Shown here in pieces: positions 11,503-24,424 of a DNA stretch of 64,000 nt. Source of the stretch: Gonatopus flavifemur (Eukaryota > Arthropoda > Insecta > Hymenoptera > Dryinidae); the NCBI GenBank assembly GCA_018340375.1, contig JAFFJZ010000002.1:16200001-16264000 (forward strand), read 5' to 3'. The position numbers and the translations under genes were made by a program. Within the stretch, counting starts at the first letter, position 1; each line of letters begins with the position of its first letter. The notes under the pieces are model-generated. The model was not told the DNA's origin. It saw only the letters and a program-made list of their open reading frames with translations, and did not search any database.

Positions 11503-14498
11503 GTATGTGATGGTTCCAACTTCCTGGCATTGCAAGCTCATGTCGTTGCCGAAATCGCTCAATGTAAGAACAGAAATCGAGTAATCGAACAACTCTCCCA
11601 ACAGATAGCCATCGCATAAACTCACTTCCTACGAATCTATGTTCGTAGAAATGTTTGACTAATTGATTCCTCCTAATACGATCAAACCCGATATTTTATT
11701 TGAAACCGCAACTATCGTACTGTACATCGTCATGTTTCGTACATCGTTTTTCTGGGTACAAGCAATAGAATCGTTGTTTGTTCGTGATGATTGCGAAGGA
11801 ACTGCTGTTGACCAACTGATCCATCCAGTAGATAGATCAGCCAACCACCAGAAATCCTTCGGTCAACAAAATCACAAACCTCCGCTGTACGATACGATAT
11901 CAGTTACGTTAAAATATTAAATCAGATTCTGGAGATGGAATAAATGAATTTCATCTATAAATCATTTCAATATCAAGTAATTCAAGATGATGTCATATGT
12001 TTTATTCATTGCCATACATTTCAAATGTTCAGGGATTTTACAATCGGTTATGCAAAGATGAATTTGTATTCTGAACATCTTTTTCCGTACTCGCTTTTGT
12101 AATTAACTTTTCAGTTACTGTCGTGATAAACACAGACAAATGAATGAAGACCCTCCCTTGTTATTTATTGATTTTTCGCTTCTCCTTGATTAAAATATTG
12201 AATAATGAATATACAGCTTTGTGTAATTATCCAAGCATGAATAAAGCACTTGAATCGAGATTGAAGAAGGTTAGCAATAAATAGATTCATTAATGATACA
12301 AACATTCGAAATCTGAGAACCACGATATGTTCAGAACTATCAATTTCCAGTCTTTTTCGTATTCTTCTCTGAAACTAAGACATGACAAGAACAGAACCCT
12401 AATCGCATGTAGAAATGTGGCGGCCACTATTCGTTCTTGCATCGATAAGTTCACTGATGTTGAAACATTTCGTCTTTCCAATTATCGATGATCGTCGTCA
12501 TTCATCTATTCGAATAAACGATGTAGCTGGTATTTCCAGGTATTACATTACGTTTGGAATGATAATTTCACCTTAAGGGAGGTAGAAAACTATATCGCGT
12601 CCTGCTATTCACTGAATTTATATCCACGCAACAAAAAAAAAAATGACGATACTCCATCACCAGAAGTGATTGATCTTTTAGAAAAGAAGAAACATTCGAA
12701 ACATTTATCATTACCTTTCATCATTCAAAATTCTTTACCTCAAAGGAATATTTTCTTGCATTTTTCAAGCATCATAAAATCGTAAAAGGATGTATTTCGC
12801 CTATAAAATGATAATTCTGCATAAAAGAAGAAATTCACAGCATCGGTATAAAAGGATATTCGGAAAGCTTATAAGTACTTTTCATATGAAAAATATGATG
12901 GAAATAGATATTCCTTTTAACGAACTCACTTTTTCCTGCGCACACTACCGATAATTACATCATAGAGTAGCTGGAGAAGTACATGCTCACACAAGTGAGT
13001 GGTGTACAAATTACTCGTGCACCCGCAACGTGAAGTATTGATTCAAAAATCGAGATAAAAAGATAAAAGCTCAAGTACTCTTCCTGGAGAAGAAAAATTT
13101 TCACAAAATTGAATGATGAATCAAAAAGATATATTCACGAGAAATTCACAACGAATGAGGGAATATTTGTTTCCATGAAGGGAGTTAGTGTGAATCTTTC
13201 GTGTGCTGTACAAAATATCGAACCTTCATTATTTGAAATATAGAATAAAATATTGCTTCGATACTGACGAAACAATCGACCAAAAAACCTCAATGATGCA
13301 CTCTCACCGCACATTCGTACGATAGTATTCCCACGAATTTTATACCTTCGAAATTAGGATGACGAACAAAAAGCAAACGTTCACTCTCAATTATCGATTT
13401 CCCATACTATCTTCAATCATATTGACCTTCATTCAAAATGTTTCGCTACTTTGATGCGGGCAACCCCGTCTCATGATATTCGACTTGAAAGCTCCTCCTT
13501 CCTTACATCCTCCTTTCTCTTTCTCCTCATTCAAATTATTTTGACCTACCTCACTTGGATAAATCAATGTTGCAAAGATTGCTCCCCAAGACCTGCACGA
13601 TCTTTTGTTGAATTTATCGAATTTCAAGTTTGTTAGGAATACTTAACGTTATTGTATTTATGAATCACCTAGAATTCTCACGATTCTCGTTAAAACTTTA
13701 CGCTCTTTTGGGCTTTAATTGCAAGGTCTATAAGAGTATAGTACGGAAGCAAATTCATTTATACCTTCGAGCACACGCGTCACGTTTAATTAAATTGAGG
13801 TTGTATTTATGAAAAATATTCAACAATTTGAATGATTCTTCACGAAGAATAATTTACAAAATGATAAAGGAAGAGAAGGATTTTCAAAAGATTCCTCTTT
13901 AATTTCACGCTCGTGTAACACGCTTGGAGGATTTCGAATAAAAATCTTCCAAATCTGTTTCCTCGCATTGCAAATGGTGTAAGTATTCAGTTTGAAGATG
14001 TCCTTGAGTTCCATTGAAACGAAATGTGTAGTAATACGGATGTATTTGGAGGGACAGGAGATGAATTGAGAATGCTATTTTGTTGCAGTATTCGTTTCAT
14101 CCTCGGGATCTTGTATTCAAAAGGGAAGGTCTATGGTATTGGTGATAACGGTTTCGAATTTTGGAAAGCATTCTAATTTGAGATTAGTATTTTATTCTAT
14201 TGACAAACTATATTCATGCCGATAGCAATTCTTCTTTTCATACAACTTACAAGAAATGTCAACACTGAGGAAAACAGGTTTAGTAGAACATTAGACAGCT
14301 AGGAAATTCAGTTGAACCAAATAAATTTTATTCATTGCACATTGTGAGAATTTAAATTTACTCTCATCCTGAATATTAAGCTGGATTTCAGATGCAGACA
14401 AAATTAGCCCTGTTCCAACTGAAAGTAAGCAACCAAAAAGAAATGCCAACGCAATGGAAAAGACTGAGTCAGTTCGACTTTTTACAGTGCAGCAGGTA
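11503..14498. other. No gene recognised
   Basis: Mixed AT-rich sequence. Overlapping short frames on both strands (for example near 11660-11920 and 13430-13640) have no recognisable domain. No palindromes comparable to those elsewhere in the window. Confidence 0.3.
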
Positions 14499-14764
14499 CA
14501 CTGAGAAAACAGATATCTTGAAAAATACCATAATTTATGGATTTTCAGCGCTGGTCTGACCCGAGTCGGAATATTCACTTGCATGAATCTCTAAAAGTAC
14601 CATAATTTCTTGGACTTTTTGGAATAAGTATGGTACCTTCCGTATAAAAGTCCAAGACATTATGGTACTTTTAGAGGTTTTTTCAGGTAAATATTTAGAC
14701 TCGGTCAGACCAGCGCAGAAAATCCATAAATTATGGTACTTTTTAAGATACCTTTTTCTCCGTG
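14499..14764. mobile_element. Hairpin MITE, 266 bp, TA flanks
   Basis: Ends are TA-cactgagaaaacagatatct and, inverted, TA-cacggagaaaaaggtatctt. The arms pair further through accataatttatggattttc, cgctggtctgac and ctctaaaagtaccataat. TA duplications lie at 14497-14498 and 14765-14766. No coding content. It ends six bases upstream of the mariner element. Motifs such as aaaagtaccataa reappear near 16260, which may mark a decayed relative. Confidence 0.8.
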
Positions 14765-14770
14765 TACAAC

Positions 14771-15732
14771 TTAGGTGTACAACTTTGCTTCCGCCGTTTA
14801 CAATACATGGTTGCGTCGGTAGGTGGCGGTCGAAATAGGTTAGGTAATGATGTCAATTCTCGCCAAATGCGAGAAGAATTGGCAGAATCATTGGGAGTAA
14901 CTCAACAAACCATTTCGAAACGCTTCAAACGAGCCGTGGGAATGATTCAGAAACAGGGGAATTGGGTTCCGGACGAATTGAAGCCGAGAGATGTTGAACG
15001 ACGTTTCTTTACTTGCGAACAGGTGCTTCAAAGACAGAATCGAAAGGGGTTTTCACACCGCATTGTGACCGGCGACGAAAAATGAGTCCACCACGATAAT
15101 CCCAAGCGCGGAAAATTTTAGGGAATGCCCGGACATGTCCCCACGGGAACGAATGAACCAAATATTCATGGTGCCAAGGTTATGCTCTGCATTTGGTGGA
15201 ATCAGCTCGGTGTCGTGTATCATGAGCTATTGAAACCAAGTGAAACCATTACAGGGGATCGATGTCGAATACAGTTGATACGTTTGAGCCGAGTATTGAA
15301 GGAGAAACTGCCACAGTACCAAGAATGACACGATAAAGTTATCCTCCAACATGATAATATTCGGCCACATGTCTCAAAACCGGTCAAGACATATTTGGGA
15401 ACACTAAAATGGGGAGTCTTACCCCATCCGCCGTACTCTCTAGACATTGCTCCTTCCGACTACCATTTATTTCGATCGATGGCACACGGCCTGAGTGATC
15501 AGCATTTTCATTCTTATGAAGAAGTTAGAGAATGGAGAATCGATTCGTGGATTGCCTCAAAAGATGCATTGTTTTTCCAAGATGGGATCCGACAATTGCC
15601 GACAAAGAAGATGGGAAAAAGTAGTGGCTAGCGACGGCTAGTACTTTGAATCATAAGTATGTATTCACTCTTAAGAATAAAGCCTCAAATTTTGGGAAAA
15701 AACAAACAGCGGAAGCAAAGTTGTACACCCAA
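14771..15732 (+). mobile_element. Mariner transposon, internally deleted
   Basis: Terminal inverted repeats of about 28 bases: left ttaggtgtacaactttgctt (from 14771) and, on the minus strand, right ttgggtgtacaactttgctt (ending at 15732). The start resembles the Mos1-type terminus (TCAGGTGTACAAG). A TA follows the right end; the left flank reads AC, so the target duplication is degraded. At 962 bp it is shorter than the roughly 1.3 kb of full mariners, and the missing part corresponds to the N-terminal DNA-binding half. The right flank (15735-15866) matches another dispersed repeat, so mariner probably inserted into that repeat. Confidence 0.9.
14807..15650 (+). pseudogene. Mariner transposase pseudogene (DD34D)
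   Basis: One frame encodes most of a mariner transposase, the enzyme that cuts at the inverted repeats and inserts at TA. Recognisable blocks in order: LGVTQQTISKR (second helix-turn-helix, about 14900), WVPDELKPRDVERRFFTCEQ, HRIVTGDE, NIHGAKVMLCIWWNQLGVV, LLKPSETITGD, HDN, WGVLPHPPYS, APSDYHLF, DSWIASKD. The catalytic aspartates are at codons 15074, 15353 and 15458; the last two are separated by exactly 34 residues (D34D). Three in-frame stops interrupt it: 15083 (where the family has Trp), 15122 (also at an expected Trp) and 15326. A frameshift near 15600 displaces the tail. The N-terminal region of about 80-100 residues is missing. Dead copy; probably a Mos1-like lineage, but the exact subfamily is not certain. 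Confidence 0.92.
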
Positions 15733-15734
15733 TA

Positions 15735-15866
15735 AATTTTTCATTTACCTTGGATAAATTATTGGATTCATATTTCAGACAACTAGACTTTAATTCACGC
15801 CAGCTAAAATTTAGCTAGAAGAACTAAATTTTACTTCCCCGCAACTAGGTGCTTTTTTCTCAGTGA
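15735..15866 (+). repeat. Right part of a dispersed element ending CTCAGTG
   Basis: Shares tatttcagacaact and neighbouring blocks with 528-663 and ends ttttttctcagtg. It starts immediately after the mariner right end. The sequence across the mariner insertion (caac, then taaatttttcattt) resembles caatcaaatttttcattccc in the 5' copy, so mariner appears to have landed in this repeat. Its left end is not readable. Confidence 0.5.
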
Positions 15867-16872
15867 AGAGTTATCTCCAGAATAAGCATTGTCAATTTGA
15901 ATATTTCAACTTCGTCCGTGACCGTGTTAGAGTTATTGTAACTAGTGGCAGGTCTAGTACTTCTCCTTTGTAGTTTTCAACTATAAAGCAAAGTCTTGCA
16001 AAACAGCTAAAGGGGAATTTTAATATAGAGATGACATTAAGAGTAATTCAAAACGCATGTACATAACAATAATGTTTCTTTCTCGTCTTAATTATCTCTG
16101 TACCATATAAATTTCTTGGGAAAAAAACTGTCGCTTGAAGATACAAAGAAGAGCGGAAAAATAACTCAGGTTGTCAAAGTGAAACCATCGATCCTCCATG
16201 CAAAAAAATACATTTTAAAAAGTCCCATAATTCATTGAGTGAAATTGTTCACCTTAACATAGGGTCAAAAGTACCATAAATGTCGGGTAGAACTCCTGGA
16301 AATTCATGATAAAAATTGTTCATCTAAGAAACCAGGTAGAAAATTATACAAGAAACTTATTAGTTCCCTATTTCCTAACTCTTATAGGAATTCCAACAAA
16401 TCCACATGAAAATATTCTAATTTCCTGTAGTAAAACATGGTTATCATCTGAAATATTATTGAATAATCATTTGTGCGAATCATAGCCGCGTCTCATTTAT
16501 GGAGAAATAAACTTTTGTACCAAAACCAAAATGGGTGAAAACAAAATTGAGATTTTATATTCAAAACCCACTGATTTTATAATCACGGAAAGATGTCACG
16601 GAATATATATTGTAACAAGGCCAGTTCAAAAGCTCGAAGAACTACGTCGTTGTGCACTGTGCTGTCAAGTTTCACAATTCTCTGTTTTCTTTATACGATT
16701 CCAAACTTTCCGAAGCATGCATGGAAACTTTGTTGAACAATGATATGAAATAGGTTTATCCATATTTTGTACACACGAGATCCGATTTCAAATTTGTACA
16801 AGAAATGTTCTGAAAACACAAGTCCCCTGTAGGAAAAGGGCAACATACTTTTTTTTTTTCATTTTGATTAGA
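15867..16872. other. No gene recognised
   Basis: AT-rich. Around 16220-16300 motifs like caaaagtaccataaatg recall the arms of the MITE at 14499-14764. The open frame from 16531 shows no recognisable domain. A T-run precedes the next element. Confidence 0.3.
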
Positions 16873-19437
16873 CCCGACTGGAAATTGTCATCAGGTTAAC
16901 CCAACATATGATGAGGACCTGACAAGGTCATCCGAAATAAGGAATACCCGTTACGGTCCTGATCGGGATTAGGTGTGGATGACTCACGTATGGATGACCT
17001 CATTTGGTCCTAGTCAGGATTTCCTCAAATTATCCTGAAAAGGTCGAAGTAGGTTTTCCTCGCTGTATCCGCATCAGGACCTCGTTCGGTCATCCTAAGA
17101 TCATGGACATAGTTTGATAAACTGAATACAAGAATGTACAGACTTGATTTCAGATTGTACACTCTTTGATTAAACAAATTTTCCTTCAATAAGAAGAACA
17201 TGTTTGAACGATTTTCAACTGTGCCTGTTTTTAAATTCAATCTCTTCATTCCGAACACATTACCTACTTCTGAAAACTGTTGAACAATTTGTTCAATCTA
17301 TTCTCAATGTGAATTGAAAACTAACTATTTGGGTTTTAATTAGGCGGAACTTATGAAAATTTCACAAGATTTTCCACGTTATGCATACAGCGGAAAAAAC
17401 TTAGCAAACGTTCAACCATCATCAGCGAAATAAGTATTTCATTTAACTTATCACAATTCTCATAAGGTTGATTTATTGACTATTCAGCATCATTTTTCTT
17501 TCCTACACATCACATCATCTGAGTATTATTCAAAGAGTATATATGAACTGAATGAATATGTGTTTCGTCATAATCAAATATAAGTTTCGAACAAGTACTC
17601 TTCTTTCGTTATTTCTTGATTAATACGCATAAAAAAATCTGTTATTGAGTGCAAAATGAATTATTGAATCAGTTATCACTGCTGTAATATGTAAAAAATC
17701 ATAAGTTGCTGATGTGGTGACAATTAATTCTATTCAAATATACGATAATATCAACAACGACAATATCTATATCAATATTAATTTACATCAGTATTTCTCG
17801 GAAACAACTCAGAAATCCCAATCATTTTGTAATAATAAAGGTCATGAAGAACTCATTCGATCAAAAATATTTCAAGCGAATGTTCAAAATGAAATGCAAA
17901 AAACTTGAATTATTCACTTTCAGCTCGACGGATGGTTTTACTTTTCAAATTAAAAAGTACTCTTGAAGTTGAAATTTGTTAATTTCAGAAAAAAGCCTCA
18001 TTTTCTGAGTTGAATTTGTTGTTAGGGTGATGATAAACTTGTGAGAAGAGTTTGAAAGTTGAGTGGAATCTATATTGATCAGGAAAGTCCAAATCGTGTG
18101 GCAAAAGTTAGAAAATCTGTCAACTTAGCTCACGGCGCATGGGCTTTTCTTCAATAAACCAAATGCTGGCAGGAGAAATTCATCAAAATATAGTGGATTC
18201 AAAGTGATGTGAAGTAAGAGAGGACCGAAATATTCATTAGATTTTATTCGTTCTTATAAACGTTCTAAAAAATAAGAAAAGACTATAGAAGATCCAAAGT
18301 GTCGTCTTCCCATATTTTTGTTCCAATAATGTTGTGTCATGTTCCTACAAATAAATGTTATTATATTTATGAAACAGGTTCGATACACATGTTTTCTCAA
18401 CCTAACACTAGTTACTGGTGAAAAGATACGAAAATGCACACTCAAAAATGCACATCATTGAAACAAAAATATTGAGAGACGATACATTGAGTCATACATA
18501 GCCTTACCATATTTATCAACATTTTTATAATAACTAATAAAATTCAATGCATTTATCTGTCCTCTCTTACTTCACATCACTTTGAATTCACTATATTTTG
18601 ATGAATTTCTCCTGCCAGCATTTGGTTTAGTAAAGAAAAGCTGATAGAATACCCATGCGCTGTCAGCTAAGTTGACAGATTTTCTAACTTTTGCCACACG
18701 ATTTGGACTTCCCTGATCAATATAGATTCCACTCAACTTTCAAACTCTTCCTACAAGTTTATTATCACTCTAACAACAAATTCAACTCAGAAGATAAGGC
18801 TTTTTTCTCAAATTTGAAAATTTCGACTCCAAGAGTGCTCTTCAATTTGAAAAATAAAACCATCCGACGAGCTGCAAGTGAATAATTCAAGTTTTTTGTT
18901 ATTTATTTTGAACATTCTTTTGACATATTTTTGATCAAATGAGTTCTTCGTGACTCATATTTCTTACAAAATCAATATGATCTCTGAGTTTTTGCCTAGA
19001 AGTGCTGATGTAAGTATTTGAAGAAAATTCATTTTCACTGCATCAACAAATTACGATTTTTTGACACGTTACAACAGGCATGACTGATTTACTTAATCAT
19101 TTTGCACTTACTAACACACTTTTTGATACACATTATTCAAGAAATAACCACCACACATTTCACAAAAATAATTCATCCATTTGTTGATCACATAAATTTA
19201 ACCTCACATCTGTCAACCGAACTGCAATTTTCACACAGGCTCATAGATTAGTTTTGATTTATTTTTGAGGTTTTAGTAAGGAATTCCTCACAAAATCCTA
19301 ATTAGTCTTTCCTGATGGGGTCCTCATAATAGTGCAGCGTGACATGACTTGTTAGGTCCTGATGAGGTTGCCTTATCAGGACCTGATCTGGATCAAGGTT
19401 TACCTGATCTGGTCCATGGGGTAAATTTCTAGTCGGG
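16873..19437. mobile_element. 2.6 kb foldback element with CAGGTCCTGA-type arms
   Basis: Outer ends cccgactggaaatt (16873) and, inverted, cccgactagaaattt (19437). The left arm (to about 17100) and right arm (from about 19270) carry degenerate repeats around CAGGTCCTGA/TCAGGACCTG. Inside lies a second, longer palindrome: about 17640-18250 pairs with about 18560-19100, with good matches such as ggcaggagaaattcatcaaa and agttagaaaatctgtcaact. The centre is near 18400. No transposase is readable. Structure resembles Foldback or Galileo-type elements, whose long arms hold subrepeats; superfamily unknown. Confidence 0.75.
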
Positions 19438-19535
19438 GAAATGCGCGTTCCACATTGTAAATTTGGTATGAGTAAAACGTCTGTAGACCAAATTCATTTT
19501 TTAACGAGACATTTGATGAAAAAACAAACCACCTA

Positions 19536-19753
19536 CACTGGAAAAAATATCTCCTAACCAAATAAGTAATTTATTTGTTCTCTCTCCATATCATATTCCT
19601 TGGGAATATAATGAAATATTTAATCAAATCGAATAAGTAAGTGCCTGCCCCAAATGAATAGGTACTCTAAATAAATAATTTATTCCCCACAAGTGATCCA
19701 TCTTTACATCCAATTGAATATTCAATTTCTACAAATAAATATTTTGTCCAGTG
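19536..19753 (+). mobile_element. MITE, CACTGGAAAAAAT family, 218 bp
   Basis: Ends TA-cactggaaaaaatatctcc and attttgtccagtg-TA. The body aligns by eye along its whole length with 37273-37493 and 42226-42446, and in opposite orientation with 45382-45625. Shared blocks include attgaatattcaatttct and ccccacaagtgatc or close variants. Non-coding; TA flanks suggest Tc1/mariner mobilisation. Confidence 0.75.
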
Positions 19754-21330
19754 TACAATACTCCTCTCTCAACTCAATTTAGAACGAATCACGAATCACG
19801 CGACTCCAGGATCGTTTTGTGAGTAAAACCAAACTCTCTTGCCAAATCCGCGCTGAGAAATACCTATTTCCATTGATAAAAACAAAGGCCATCTCTCAGA
19901 TGATTTGGAAAAACTCCACGTACTGTTAATTCACCGCCATCGTGTGAATGGCTCTTTTGAGACTGTGCAATTTCCGTCCGACACATTTTCTCCTGAACTG
20001 GTTTGTTTCCGAGCATGCATAAAATATTCATAAAATATGGAATAACCATATGAGAAATCTCTACACAAGTCCTGTATGATCATTTATTTATAGACAATTT
20101 CACATACTTTGCGTATAATTCCTGAGTACAGTCAATAAAAGGCATCTTATACCATGGGGAGCTTGAAATCCTAAAATAGCGTATAACATCTTGCTTCATC
20201 CGAATGAATCAGAACAAGTGAGAGAGGGTTGTATATCATTTTGATACATCACAGATTTTCCACGATATTATATTCTTCCATACGTGATTTCTACATGAAC
20301 TAGACTGAATCTCCCCACATATATGGAAAATAAAGGGGAGATATCAGTAGGTGCTTTGTTACTTTTATTGTAAAATCAATTCAATTCACTATTCTTGTAA
20401 CTTTCAGCGAATTTGCAATACCAGCACAACGCAGATTCAAGTGTTGTATTCTAATATACGCAGAGTGTAGTTACATCCAAGGGTTTAAAAACTGACTAAA
20501 TGGTTCAAACAGTCTTGGTGTATGAAAATAAAACAATTGAATTCATAGCGGAGTCATATAGTTCAATGTTGGAGTTGATATTCAGGCTCAACTGTTTAAC
20601 TTACCCTCGAGAAAAAAAACGTAAATCAAATAATACATGCGAATTTCTGGATTAATGGTTCAATTCAAGGGTATACATATTTTTCCAATAGATCACATTG
20701 AATAAAATTCAACAAGAAAAATCAGGTTGGGAGTTCGGAAATGTAGAGGCTAAACTTAATTCAATACCTGGTATTCTTGCTGGAAGGAAGGCTTAGTAGT
20801 GCAGATAAAAATGCTGTAGTCATTCACGAGTGTTGTAATATAACACTTAAATAGCTTGAAAACTAAACACTTGCAAGCATTCAGGCTTTGGCTAATTAAA
20901 CGTGAAAAAAAATTGTGAACGACTAGAGCGTTTCCATTAGAGAGGGTTAATAAGTAATATTGGAATCATATAAACGATGTCCCAAGTTGAACACTGTGAA
21001 AAAATTCCTTCTGAAAATCCAGAAAATATGACATTAATTTTTTACAGCCACTTCCTTATGAATTTTCAAAAAAATTCGCAAAATTTTGAGAGACTTCACT
21101 GAATTTTTAGAATACGTTCCAAATTTCAATTCATTTAAATGTATCTGAAAATTCAGAAAAAAGTGACTAACAAATTACAGTCATATTTCCTGTATTTTCA
21201 ATGGATTTTCTTACAATGGAGAAACACTCGAACAGAAATGATTTACATGGAAAACAAAAAGTAATCAACATTCAAAAAACATTAATTTACATTCAGAAAA
21301 GTGACTTTCAAATCAGAGAAAAAAAAAGAT
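19754..21330. other. No gene; TCTGAAAATTCAGA-rich part at 20995-21310
   Basis: No gene recognised. From about 20995 the sequence has cactgtgaaaaaattcc followed by many ctgaaaatccaga and ctgaaaattcagaa motifs and tttttacag. The same motif style occurs at 55370-55890 and 58560-58690, suggesting a diverged repeat family built of about 20-bp units. Confidence 0.35.
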
Positions 21331-21786
21331 CGCTGAAGAATCTTCGCAGTGAGTTTACCGATAATTCGTAGTGAGAATATTAAATGTTGATCGTTTCATC
21401 GTAAACTATCAACTTTTGGTAAATTAGTTACAAAAATTCTTACTCTCTAAATTCCTTGGAGTGAAAAATTCACTATTGAAAAGTGAAAATACTGCAGGTC
21501 CAAGAGGAGTGAGATTCCTCTCCTGAAGAATGACTTTCCACTCCATCAGAATGAATTCTCACTCCAACAGAGTAAAGATTCAACACAGTTTAAAGAGTAG
21601 AATTTAACTTGATCACAAGAGTGGAATCCTCACTCCAAGAGTAGAATCTCACTCTTGTTGAACTTGCAGTATTTCCACTCTTTGGGAGTGGATTTTCACT
21701 TCAAGAAATTTAGAGAGTAAGAAATACGGGTTTTTCCTAAATTGTCAGTCATTCTTCTAAATATTAATAACCCCTGTCTTCACGTG
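21331..21786. mobile_element. Diverged relative of the 35132 MITE with an inserted hairpin
   Basis: The outer parts match the element at 35132-35657: gaagaatcttcgcagtgagt near 21339 on the left, and, inverted from the right end, cacgtgaagac then ttattaatatttagaa, then gactgacaatttagg. The centre (21439-21721) is replaced by an unrelated hairpin, so the two copies carry different inserts at a similar place. Confidence 0.55.
21439..21721. repeat. Hairpin built of AGTGNAAATTCACT-type repeats
   Basis: Left cttactctctaaattccttg and right (inverted) cttactctctaaatttcttg start arms of about 80 bases that also pair at aatactgca and agagtgagatt blocks. The interior is dense in gagtgnaa/ttcactc motifs. 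A similar motif style fills 62141-62355. Non-coding. Confidence 0.7.
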
Positions 21787-23373
21787 TGCTATAATTATTA
21801 ATTCTTCTCGTATCCCCTGATTTTTTCAACATACCAGGTGACAACTAACCGCTCCGATACAGCTGTACTTTTGACATTATCAATTATTGTACAACAATAA
21901 AAAAACACTCATGATTGAATTTGAATACTTCAGAAATATATTCACATGATTCATCCAATAATTTCATTCCTCTGCGTCCATCATCCTGCACACATTGGAG
22001 TGATTTTAATTGGAAAATTTGCTTACACAAAAATCGAATCCTACAATTCCAAATGAAACTTATCTCGACATACCGTACTTGTATTCCGTTTGGATCGAAT
22101 GCAACACATCGGTCGTGATTTATAATACCTCGCAGTGATTTGTATTAGTATGTGTGCAGATCCTGGCATCCACTGCTGTGAATTTCAAGAACCTGTTATC
22201 TAAGGGTAAAGTCGCATCATGTACGTGAAGGATAAATCAGGAAGTACAAGGAATTGTCTGCATTTATCTGAGTTCCTTTCAACGATTGTTGGTGAGAGTA
22301 TATAAGAAAATAAATAAAGAGTAATGAAGAAAAGGAAGAATCAATTTCAAATAGCAACGAGTGCGTGGAATATGTGAAGAGTCTGAATAAAGCTTCAACA
22401 AATATAATTAATATACCGCACGATTTCTGCAACAAATCTCTTCCACGTATTAACTAATCCATAAAATCTTCTCATGTCAAATGGAATTAGTGTTTTAGAT
22501 AAAATGAAACATACATTTATTTGAACCGAAGTGATTCACCTCTTTTTCCCGTCGTCCATCCGCCACGGGTTGAATTCCACCTACGAGCTTTGCGCTGTTT
22601 GATTTTTTTTTTCCACGTGCGGTTTGTTTTCCAGACTGTGTGCTTTTATATCACTTTTACGTAAAGTACGTCCTAAGCCACAGTAGGTTCGTTAAAACCT
22701 CGCATTATTTTTTACCTTCTTGTGCCTCGGTTCAGAATTTACTTGAAATTAGCCTTGTTGATGGAGGTTTCAACAGACGGATCATTAATGAGTAGATCAT
22801 CAAAACAAATTGAATTCGAGAAATTTAATTCTGTGATCATTACTTTCATTATAATGGGCGGATCGGGAGAGTACTTCGAAATATGAAAAATTATCAATAT
22901 AGTATACTGAATTGACTTGATTGGAAAATTTAACGAAGAGGGTGAACATCGTCTCGAAAGGAAAAATGATATTCTGCGTTTATGCATACAATTTTTTTTA
23001 ATTTCGTATGTTGGAATGACAAATTTCAGAAGGACTGAAGTTGAATTTGTCCACGTGAATATGTAAGGAAATGTAATGCTATCTGGTACAGAAGCAGAAA
23101 CCTTGAGTCACTTCTATTTTGTTCGTGGTATCGTGAGGTGCATGCACGACAAGATGTAAAAAATTTCTTCCATTTGTTTATTCTACTCCCCTAGAATGAA
23201 GAAAATTTTTAATTTTCTTTCACATAGCCAGAATGATTCGGTCTGTGTTGAGGCAATAGAATTTGATTTCACTGAATATTTTTTACTTATTATGGGATAC
23301 AAAATTTATGAGAAGATAAATGAGTGTGTCGTTTCATGAGTCATATGAATGGGATGGATTTTAAAATATTAGA
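21787..23373. other. No gene recognised
   Basis: AT-rich sequence with short frames lacking recognisable domains. No strong palindromes. Confidence 0.3.
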
Positions 23374-23530
23374 TCTGCCGTACAAAGCAAAAAAGCCGTG
23401 ACTCAATTTTTGGTCGAAAATGAGATTCATGTACCATTCGATTCAGAAAATTTCACTGCATCGAATGACATGAGAAAATTTTTTTTTGTTTTTTAAATTG
23501 AGTTACAGCTTTCTTGCTTTGTACGGCAGA
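23374..23530. mobile_element. Hairpin MITE with TCTGCCGTACAAAGCAA ends
   Basis: Left tctgccgtacaaagcaaaaa and right (inverted) tctgccgtacaaagcaagaa form terminal repeats that continue as agc(c/t)gt(g/a)actcaatt, in total about 35 bases. The loop is about 85 bases. Terminal sequence differs from the CACNG group, so this is a separate family. The target duplication is unclear. Confidence 0.75.
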
Positions 23531-23589
23531 GATAACATGTGATCATATGTTATGTGATGATGCAGAATTATTAGGGTGAGCCAAAAGAA

Positions 23590-24392
23590 CTAACCCATGC
23601 AGCAGGTATTTGGACCCATGATGATTGGTTCCATGATTGTCCCACCGTTTCCAATGGATAGTTTAGTCATGAGACATTTATTCGTATCTTTGGAATGGCC
23701 ATTGCACTTGGTACAAGCTTGGCACAAGCGTAAAAATCAAGCGTTCGTTAAGATGATTATTTAAGCCGATGTTGTTCACATAAGTGGCACAGTGTTTTCA
23801 ATTAGTGACCGAATTCCAAATTCACAATGGATAAAGACTTGTGCATAACCATCGGGCCAAGACCAGTCCAATCTCCTCCCCATGATTCGCCCCACACTCC
23901 AGTTTCACACACTAAGATAGATATATTTGATCTAAATAAGAATAAAACTTGACTCAATGGTAATAGGCTACTTTTAAATGTGAACATACACGGAAATTAA
24001 CTGATCTTGAAGAACTCTCTACAGGATTTCATGATGTCTTTCCCATGCAGGGATTAACAAGACTGGGAAAAACCCAAGCTTGTCCCAGTCTTGGCACATT
24101 CAATCTATCGTTTTAAGATGATTCATGTACGGTATTCCGAGGAAGAACTTTGAGCTGAAATATGGATCAAATTACTCTTCTCATCAGTGGTACCTGTGAT
24201 GAAAGAAGCATTGATTGATGCTTGGCGAATCATTTGGACTAGGCTGGAACGAATCTTTGGTCCAAGCGTGTCCTGATCTTATCATTCCCAAGCCTGGGCC
24301 AAGTTTATTGAATTCTTCAAGACAAGTCTCGACAGGTCTTGTGCCAGGCTTGGTCCATGATAGGACCATTCTTCCATACTCACATGGGAATC
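23590..24392. repeat. Foldback-like region with CTTGGNACAAGC motifs
   Basis: Repeated cttggcacaagc, cccaagcttgtcccagtctt, ccaagcctgggccaag and ggtccatgat motifs in both orientations. The outer parts (acccatgcagcaggta on the left; tggtccatgat...cacatggga on the right) pair weakly. Open frames here reflect the repeats. The arrangement resembles the other foldback elements, but the boundaries are uncertain. Confidence 0.45.
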
Positions 24393-24424
24393 TATTGAAT
24401 ATATGAGTTAAAATGGATTTACAT

